Below, piece after piece: positions 4,715 to 9,671 of a DNA stretch of 9,671 nt; the stretch's first letter is position 1, and each line of letters opens with the position of its first letter. Source of the stretch: JBAXGE01 sp044344145 (lineage in GTDB: Bacteria; Planctomycetota; Phycisphaerae; WQYP01); contig JBIJDM010000099.1 in the NCBI GenBank assembly GCA_044344145.1, positions 1 to 9,671 of the forward strand, read 5' to 3'. The notes beneath the pieces are model-generated. The model worked only from the letters and a program-made list of their open reading frames with translations, was not told where the DNA came from and searched no databases. Made by a program: the position numbers and the translations under genes.

Positions 4715-7396
4715 ATGACCCTGGAAACGACTACGGCAGATCACGAGTTATTACAGGCCTACGCCACCCGGCGGAACGCGACGGCATTTGCCGAACTGGT
4801 GCGGCGTTATGCGGGGCTGGTGTATGGGGTGGGGCTGCGGATTACCGGCAATGGGGCCGATGCCCAGGATATCGCGCAGGAATGTTTTCTGCAGTTGGCC
4901 GCGCAGGCGGAACGGATCACCCAGCCTGTGCCCGCGTGGTTGCATACGTTGGCCCGTTCGCGGGCGCTGGACCTGTTGCGCCGACAGGGCGCGCGGCATA
5001 AGTATGAACGGCAGGCGGGGGTGGAAGCGGTTACCGGTCTGTCAGCGCAGGAGTGGGAAATTCTGGTGGCCCAGGTGGATGAGGCGATTGCCGGTTTGGA
5101 TGAGGAACTGCGCTTGCCGTTGCTGGGCATGTATCTGCAGGGACGCACCCAACAGCAGTTGGCCGAGGATTTAAGCGTCAGTCAGGGGACGGTATCGCGC
5201 CGGATTGAACGGGCCATTGATGAGCTGCGGACGCGGCTGCGCCAACAGGGGGTGGAAGTGTCGGCGTTGGCGCTGGTGCCTTTGCTGACCCAAATTGGTT
5301 CGCCGATGGTGCCCACGCCGGTTCTGGCGGCGCTGAACAAAATTGGTCTGTCCGGGGTCGGGGCATCGGGGACCGCCGGGACGCTTGGAGCCGTGGTGGC
5401 CAAAGTGGCCATGGTCGCGCTGATTCTGGCCATGGTGGCGGGAATCATTTATTCAATCAGTACCAGCCAACATTCTCAACCGCGAGGCCTTATGACTACG
5501 CCTGATCCCACAACCAATCCCACAACTAATACCGCAGCCAATCCCACCACCACTCCGGCCACATTGCCCGCGACCACTGCCCCGACGACCACCATGGCCA
5601 GCACCCAATCTGCCAGCCGGCTTGTGCAGCTGGATTTGGGTGCGGGGGTGGGGATGATGTTCGTGCCGATACCCGCCGGGGAATTCCGCATGGGCAAGGC
5701 GCCCGGGAAGGTCGTGGCGATTCCCAAAGCGTTTTATCTGGGACAGCATTTGGTCACCCGGCAGCAGTTTGCCCGGTTTGTCGCAGAAACGGGCTATAAG
5801 ACCACTGCCGAGAAGGAAGGCAAATCGCCCGGGGTGAAGTATAACCGTTGGCAGGATTTGCCGGGGGCGAACTGGAATAAGCCGGGCTTTGATCAGGCGG
5901 AGGATCATCCGGTGGTGTGTGTGAGTCCCGACGATGCGCAGGCGTTCTGTGCGTGGCTGAGTCAGAAGACCGGGCGCAAGGTGCGTTTGCCGCAGGATGC
6001 GGAATGGGAATACGCCTGTCGGGCGGGTACGCAAACGATGTATTTCTGGGGTGATGATCCGATGGGAGGAGCGGGGTTCATGAACGCCGAAGACGGAGCC
6101 TGGCGCATCGAAAAAAATCTAGGTAGTACGGATCGGGATATGGAATGGGCGGACGGATTTCGCTTTACATCACCGGTGGGCGCTTTCAAACCCAATCCCT
6201 GGGGCCTGCATGATATGCTGGGAAATCTCTGGGAGCCCACGACCAATCCACCCAGTTGGCGCGGCGGTACCTGGGATTATCCGCCCAGTTTCAATCGCTG
6301 CCACCTGCGGCAGAATGCCACCACCACCACAGGCCAGAGCTGGGACAGCGGTTTGCGGGTGGCGCTGGATGACAATGTGCAGCGCGAGCAGGGCAAAATG
6401 TGGTTGGAGGGGCTGCAACCCGGCGCACGGGATACCAATCCCTATGCTCAGGGCATGGCGATTATCCTGCAATATCTGGGGCATAAAGATGCCACATACA
6501 CGCGGATGATGGGATACTCGGGGGTAGCGTTCTGTCTGCAGATGGATATGTCCGGGCCGATCCACAATGACAAGTATGATGTGGCCTGGTGGCCCAATGA
6601 TTGTTACGTGTTTGATATGAGTGTGCCCCGGCTGGCGCAGGCGTTCGGCCGGGAACTGCGCAAAGTTGCCGCCCCGCGCCCGGCGGGGGAATTCATGGCT
6701 ACTTACCATAAATATTATGAACCGGAGATTATCCAGGCCATCAGCCGGGGGGTTCCCGTGCTGGCCCAACAGACGGCGGGCTGTGTGATCACCGGGTATG
6801 ACGCGAACCTGCAGCAACCCATCGTCATGTGGCCCACCCCCGGCCAGCCGGTCTTCGGGCCTTCGCACAAGGGTTTGCCATGGGGATTGTTTGTGCCCGG
6901 CGCAGCGTTTAAAGCGCAGACGCAGGAAGAGGCGGAAATGGCCAGTCTGCGGTGGGCCGTGGCGTTGTGGGATGAAACGGCGGCGGCCACCTGTAAGGAT
7001 TGGGACACCTCCAAAATCCTCACCGGGTCCAAAGCGTATGCCCGCTGGTTGGAATTGTTGGAGGAGCAGCGTAAGGGTGAAGGTCTGGGACGGGACTCCT
7101 GGGATAATAATCTGGTGAGTCATATGCGTTACAACCGCACTGCGGCGGTGGCGTATCTGCGCGATCTGGCCACGCGCCGGCCACCGGCAGTGGCGGCGCA
7201 TATCAGTGCCGCTGCAGACCGGTATCAGAAGGTCTGCGATGATGTCCGGCGGGCGCCGCTCTGGGGGCAATTCAAGAGCAATCCCGAAGTGCGCCCGGCC
7301 AAACTGCAGGAATATACCGACATGGTCCGGCGTTGCGGACAATGGGAAGCCGAAGCCATCGCAGAATTGCGCCAGGTGACACCGCCAGTCCAGTAA
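4715..7396 (+). CDS. ECF sigma factor - TM - SUMF1-like - papain-like fusion protein
   Basis: An 893-residue multidomain protein. ECF sigma region 2 lies at about 10-95 (AFAELVRRYAGLVYGVGLR, then DAQDIAQECFLQL, then AWLHTLARSRALDLLRR). Region 4 lies at about 125-178, with the helix-turn-helix in TQQQLAEDLSVSQGTVSRRI. A single transmembrane helix is predicted at 222-248, then a Thr/Pro/Asn-rich linker (259-300). A SUMF1/FGE-like domain spans 305-552: GEFRMG (322-327), HPVVCVSPDDAQAFCAWL (398-415), RLPQDAEWEYACRAG (424-438), GLHDMLGNLWE (497-507) and RGGTW (516-520). The cysteines that make formylglycine are replaced near 521-528, so it is probably a binding or sensor domain. Residues 560-893 resemble BtrH/C39-like papain-fold proteins (MGYSGVAF, GVPVLAQQ, VITGYDAN), without an obvious nucleophile. 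I infer a cytoplasmic sigma part tethered to periplasmic sensing domains. GGAG lies 10 bases before the start. No separate anti-sigma gene is adjacent. Confidence 0.9.
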   Translation: MTLETTTADHELLQAYATRRNATAFAELVRRYAGLVYGVGLRITGNGADAQDIAQECFLQLAAQAERITQPVPAWLHTLARSRALDLLRRQGARHKYERQAGVEAVTGLSAQEWEILVAQVDEAIAGLDEELRLPLLGMYLQGRTQQQLAEDLSVSQGTVSRRIERAIDELRTRLRQQGVEVSALALVPLLTQIGSPMVPTPVLAALNKIGLSGVGASGTAGTLGAVVAKVAMVALILAMVAGIIYSISTSQHSQPRGLMTTPDPTTNPTTNTAANPTTTPATLPATTAPTTTMASTQSASRLVQLDLGAGVGMMFVPIPAGEFRMGKAPGKVVAIPKAFYLGQHLVTRQQFARFVAETGYKTTAEKEGKSPGVKYNRWQDLPGANWNKPGFDQAEDHPVVCVSPDDAQAFCAWLSQKTGRKVRLPQDAEWEYACRAGTQTMYFWGDDPMGGAGFMNAEDGAWRIEKNLGSTDRDMEWADGFRFTSPVGAFKPNPWGLHDMLGNLWEPTTNPPSWRGGTWDYPPSFNRCHLRQNATTTTGQSWDSGLRVALDDNVQREQGKMWLEGLQPGARDTNPYAQGMAIILQYLGHKDATYTRMMGYSGVAFCLQMDMSGPIHNDKYDVAWWPNDCYVFDMSVPRLAQAFGRELRKVAAPRPAGEFMATYHKYYEPEIIQAISRGVPVLAQQTAGCVITGYDANLQQPIVMWPTPGQPVFGPSHKGLPWGLFVPGAAFKAQTQEEAEMASLRWAVALWDETAAATCKDWDTSKILTGSKAYARWLELLEEQRKGEGLGRDSWDNNLVSHMRYNRTAAVAYLRDLATRRPPAVAAHISAAADRYQKVCDDVRRAPLWGQFKSNPEVRPAKLQEYTDMVRRCGQWEAEAIAELRQVTPPVQ

Positions 7397-7460
7397 GTGG
7401 GGACGGGGCCACTAGAATCGGACTGTACGCCAGAACTTTGGTCTTAAAAGCCCGGGGGCG

Positions 7461-7489
7461 TTGCATCTGTCAGTGGGGGTGGATAAGCT
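7461..7489 (+). promoter_or_regulatory. Weak candidate promoter of the hexuronate-type transporter
   Basis: TTGCAT (7461-7466) and TAAGCT (7484-7489) are 17 bases apart, 69 bases before the start codon at 7559. The -35 half is reasonable and the -10 half poor. The 20 bases ending in TAAGCTA agree at 16 positions with those upstream of the gene at 1408. A better TATAAT at 7541-7546 would start transcription inside or after the ribosome-binding site and is therefore less likely. Confidence 0.3.
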
Positions 7490-7558
7490 ATCGTCGTGGT
7501 CGGCTGGAATACTGCTTCCGATCCACCATTCGAGGCTCAGTATAATTAGGATCAATGC

Positions 7559-8944
7559 ATGAATTCCGCAACCCCTGAATTGGCTGATAAACCCGGAGTC
7601 GGACTCAAAGCCGGGGGATATTTCCGTTGGGTTATCTGCGGGCTGTTGTTTTTGGCCACGACGATCAATTATGTGGACCGGCAGGTGATCGGCGTGCTCA
7701 AACCGCGCCTGACGGAAGAGTTTCATTGGACGCAGATTGATTACAGTAATATTGTGTTCTCGTTCCAGGCGGCGTATGCGCTGGGATTTTTGGGGATGGG
7801 GTGGTTTTTAGACAAGGTAGGGGTGAAAAAAGGTTTTCTGATTGCGGTATTGCTGTGGAGTCTGGCGGCAATGGCGCACGGGCTGGTGGAATATATTCCG
7901 ATGGACGGCACGTGGGCCAAATGGCCGATTCTGACGGCCGTGGGCGGGGTATCAGTGGCGGCGTTTTGTCTGGCGCGGTTTGCGCTGGGGATTGCGGAAG
8001 CGGGTAATTTCCCCGCCGCGATCAAGACGGTGGCCGAGTGGTTTCCGCGCAAAGAGCGGGCTCTGGCCACGGGGATATTCAATTCCGGCAGCAATGTGGG
8101 GGCGTTGATCACGCCGGTGGTGGTGCCGTGGCTGGCCATTCATTGGGGTTGGCCGTGGGCGTTTTATGTTACCGGCGGGCTGGGGTTGTTCTGGTTGGTC
8201 TTGTGGTTGCTGATCTTTCAGGAGCCCGAAGCCCACCCGCGTTTGTCGGCGCAGGAATTGGCTTATATCCGCAGCGATGTCGAAGTTCCCGCGCCGAAGA
8301 TTCCCTGGCTACAGTTGTTGCGCCATCGCCAGGTTTGGGCGTTTGCCGCGGCCAAATTTATGACCGATCCGATCTGGTGGTTTTATCTGTTTTGGATTCC
8401 CGATTTTCTGGACAAACAGTACCACGTGAATCTGAAAGACTTTGGCCCGCCGTTGGTGGTGATTTATCTGATGACGGATGTCGGCAGCATCGGGGGGGGA
8501 TGGATGTCGAGCGCTTTGCTCAAGCGCGGGTGGAGTGTCAATGCCAGCCGCAAGACCACGATGCTGATCTGCGCGCTGTGTGTGGTGCCGGTGATCGCTG
8601 CGGCGTGGGTGTCCAATGTTTGGGTGGCGGTGGTGTTGGTGGGCTTGGCGGCATCGGCGCATCAGGGCTGGTCGGCCAACCTATATACCTTGGTGTCGGA
8701 TACGGCTCCCCGGCGGGCGGTCAGTTCCGTGGTGGGTTTCGGCAGTATGGCCGGGGCTGTGGGCGGGATGATCATCGCCAAGTCGGTGGGCTACATTCTG
8801 GAATGGACCCACAATAGTTATCTGATACCCTTTGCCATCGCGGCCTCGGCGTATTTACTGGCGCTGCTGGTGATTCATGTATTGCTGCCCAACATGGAGC
8901 CGATGCGGACGGAAGGCGGGCCGGAGTCTGCGGCGGCGGGTTAG
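7559..8944 (+). CDS. MFS transporter, anion:cation symporter family, ExuT-like
   Basis: A 461-residue inner-membrane symporter with about 12 helices. ExuT-like members take up hexuronates (glucuronate, galacturonate) or related sugar acids with protons. Supporting motifs are INYVDRQVIGVLKP (36-49) in the first helix, GWFLDKVGVKKG (81-92) as the cytoplasmic loop motif, RFALGIAEAGNFPAAIK (140-156) with EWFPRKERALATGIFNSG (160-177), which is the hallmark block of this group, WWFYLFWIPDFL (273-284), and AHQGWSANLYTLVSDTAP (367-384) in the second half. Length is normal and the frame intact. The start at 7559 has AGGA 7 bases upstream. It follows the sigma fusion after 162 bases and probably has its own promoter. 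The subfamily is firm; the exact substrate is inferred. No uronate catabolic genes are present in this window. Confidence 0.92.
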   Translation: MNSATPELADKPGVGLKAGGYFRWVICGLLFLATTINYVDRQVIGVLKPRLTEEFHWTQIDYSNIVFSFQAAYALGFLGMGWFLDKVGVKKGFLIAVLLWSLAAMAHGLVEYIPMDGTWAKWPILTAVGGVSVAAFCLARFALGIAEAGNFPAAIKTVAEWFPRKERALATGIFNSGSNVGALITPVVVPWLAIHWGWPWAFYVTGGLGLFWLVLWLLIFQEPEAHPRLSAQELAYIRSDVEVPAPKIPWLQLLRHRQVWAFAAAKFMTDPIWWFYLFWIPDFLDKQYHVNLKDFGPPLVVIYLMTDVGSIGGGWMSSALLKRGWSVNASRKTTMLICALCVVPVIAAAWVSNVWVAVVLVGLAASAHQGWSANLYTLVSDTAPRRAVSSVVGFGSMAGAVGGMIIAKSVGYILEWTHNSYLIPFAIAASAYLLALLVIHVLLPNMEPMRTEGGPESAAAG

Positions 8945-9024
8945 CGGGGCGCAAAACCCTGCCCATGCCCCCGGTAATTGGCGTAAAAGGCAAATTTCCC
9001 TACCGTAACCCCGGGGATTTGGGG

Positions 9025-9045
9025 TATAATCATTCACTAGAATGA
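9025..9045 (+). promoter_or_regulatory. Candidate -10 box with overlapping inverted repeat before the lipoprotein gene
   Basis: A perfect TATAAT (9025-9030) is followed directly by the inverted repeat TCATTC-ACTA-GAATGA (9030-9045), which would lie over the transcription start. No good -35 hexamer is found at 16-18 bases, so this may need an activator, or it may be chance. A leader of about 95 nt would result. The rest of the gap between the transporter and the lipoprotein (8945-9131) shows nothing else convincing. Confidence 0.35.
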
Positions 9046-9131
9046 ATACCCGCGGAGGGTTGGTGTTGGCGGTGCTGGCATCAATCCGCACGCGCAGCGG
9101 TGAATATTTGGTTCAGCGAAAGGGTTTACTT

Positions 9132-9671
9132 ATGTGGCGCACATTAACGAGTGTGGTGATGGTCGGGGCGGGTTTGTTGGTGGCAGGATGCCAGAAGCAC
9201 GAAGCTCCCTTTGTACCGCAGGCAGTGCCCAGCGATTTTTCCATTCTGCTGGAAGAGCGGAGCGACAGTTATTTTGTGCGGCAGGAGATTCGTCAGGAAA
9301 TTACCGCCAGTGACATGATGAGTCATACGAACTTCACCCACTTCCGGGAAAGCGACAATTCGGTGGCCCGGAAGTTCCCTTACGATGCGCCTTTGAATGC
9401 CCGGCAGTTGCAGGCGATGTGGGATGAAGTGGTCAAGAACAACCTGATGGAAGGCTCCAAGACGCTGCTTTACTTCCACACGGCCAGCGACAATTACAAG
9501 CGCGAGTATCATTATCTGACGATTCGGGTGGGTGGTCAGGCCAAGCAGTATGAAATTGGCGCCAATATCCAGCGCACGGTGCGGCCGTTGGTGCTGTTGG
9601 CCGAAGCGGCCCGGCTGCCGACCGGTCAGGGCGTGACGCCGGAACTGATTGGTACTACGCAGGTGGTTAGT
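9132..9671 (+). CDS. Lipoprotein of unknown family, 3' end beyond the window
   Basis: 180 codons are open to the right edge, so the gene is incomplete. An N-terminal lipoprotein signal ends in VAGC, with the lipid-attachment cysteine at residue 20; the next residues, Gln-Lys, do not suggest inner-membrane retention by an Asp at +2. The mature part is soluble and mixed alpha/beta in character, with charged segments such as LLEERSDSYFVRQEIRQE (40-57) and later a hydrophilic run with YLTIRVGG. I do not recognise a domain. The ATG at 9132 is chosen because AAAGGG lies about 7 bases upstream and a compact lipoprotein signal follows. An in-frame ATG at 9042 would add 30 residues before the signal and has no ribosome-binding site. 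It has its own upstream gap of 187 bases and so is probably transcribed separately from the transporter. Confidence 0.8.
   Translation, partial: MWRTLTSVVMVGAGLLVAGCQKHEAPFVPQAVPSDFSILLEERSDSYFVRQEIRQEITASDMMSHTNFTHFRESDNSVARKFPYDAPLNARQLQAMWDEVVKNNLMEGSKTLLYFHTASDNYKREYHYLTIRVGGQAKQYEIGANIQRTVRPLVLLAEAARLPTGQGVTPELIGTTQVVS

Noticed and set aside
6170..7342. A 390-codon minus-strand open frame opposite the C-terminal half of the sigma fusion
   Set aside because: It has no recognisable motifs and lies opposite well-supported SUMF1-like and papain-like segments.
7541..7546. Perfect TATAAT just before the transporter start as its -10 box
   Set aside because: Transcription would start near 7553, after the AGGA ribosome-binding site, and no good -35 lies at 16-18 bases. 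A leaderless mRNA is possible but less likely.
9042..9131. Upstream in-frame ATG at 9042 as the start of the lipoprotein
   Set aside because: It would place 30 residues, several of them charged, before the lipoprotein signal, it lacks a ribosome-binding site, and it lies inside the inverted repeat next to the -10 box.

Overview
The window is most likely chromosomal DNA of a GC-rich planctomycete, perhaps of the class Phycisphaerae. This rests on gene style rather than a marker gene. There is a pseudopilin-like protein with an H-X9-DG-type tail. There is an ECF sigma factor with a membrane segment and large extracytoplasmic domains fused to its C-terminus. Several small proteins carry N-terminal signals and glycine-rich C-terminal anchors. 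No rRNA, tRNA, CRISPR array, insertion sequence or phage gene was found.

Layout. Positions 1-176 hold no convincing gene but do hold a cluster of perfect short hairpins. A YqjM-type old yellow enzyme lies on the minus strand (177-1250). It diverges from a plus-strand membrane protein (1408-2097) that joins a DUF4190-like two-helix region to a pseudopilin-like domain. Next is a probable operon: three tandem paralogous small proline-rich exported proteins (2262-2513, 2589-2825, 2900-3139), then, almost without spacing, a four-helix membrane protein (3144-3524) and an MFS-type permease (3521-4630) joined by an ATGA overlap. Each of the three paralogs is preceded by a short hairpin ending 35-36 nt before its start codon, and a sigma70-like promoter lies upstream of the first.

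The largest gene (4715-7396) encodes an 893-residue fusion. In order it holds an ECF sigma factor (regions 2 and 4), one transmembrane helix, a Thr/Pro-rich linker, a formylglycine-generating-enzyme-like (SUMF1) domain without the catalytic cysteine pair, and a C-terminal region that resembles BtrH/C39-like papain-fold proteins. After it come an ExuT-like hexuronate-type MFS transporter (7559-8944) and a lipoprotein of unknown family (9132 to the right edge, incomplete).

How the genes may work together is mostly inference. The sigma fusion looks like a one-protein transmembrane regulator, with a periplasmic sensing part attached directly to a sigma factor; its neighbour, the sugar-acid transporter, is one possible target. 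The three small proteins, the four-helix protein and the permease look co-transcribed and may form one envelope system, but none of the sequences reveals its job. All motif comparisons were made by eye; no database search was run.
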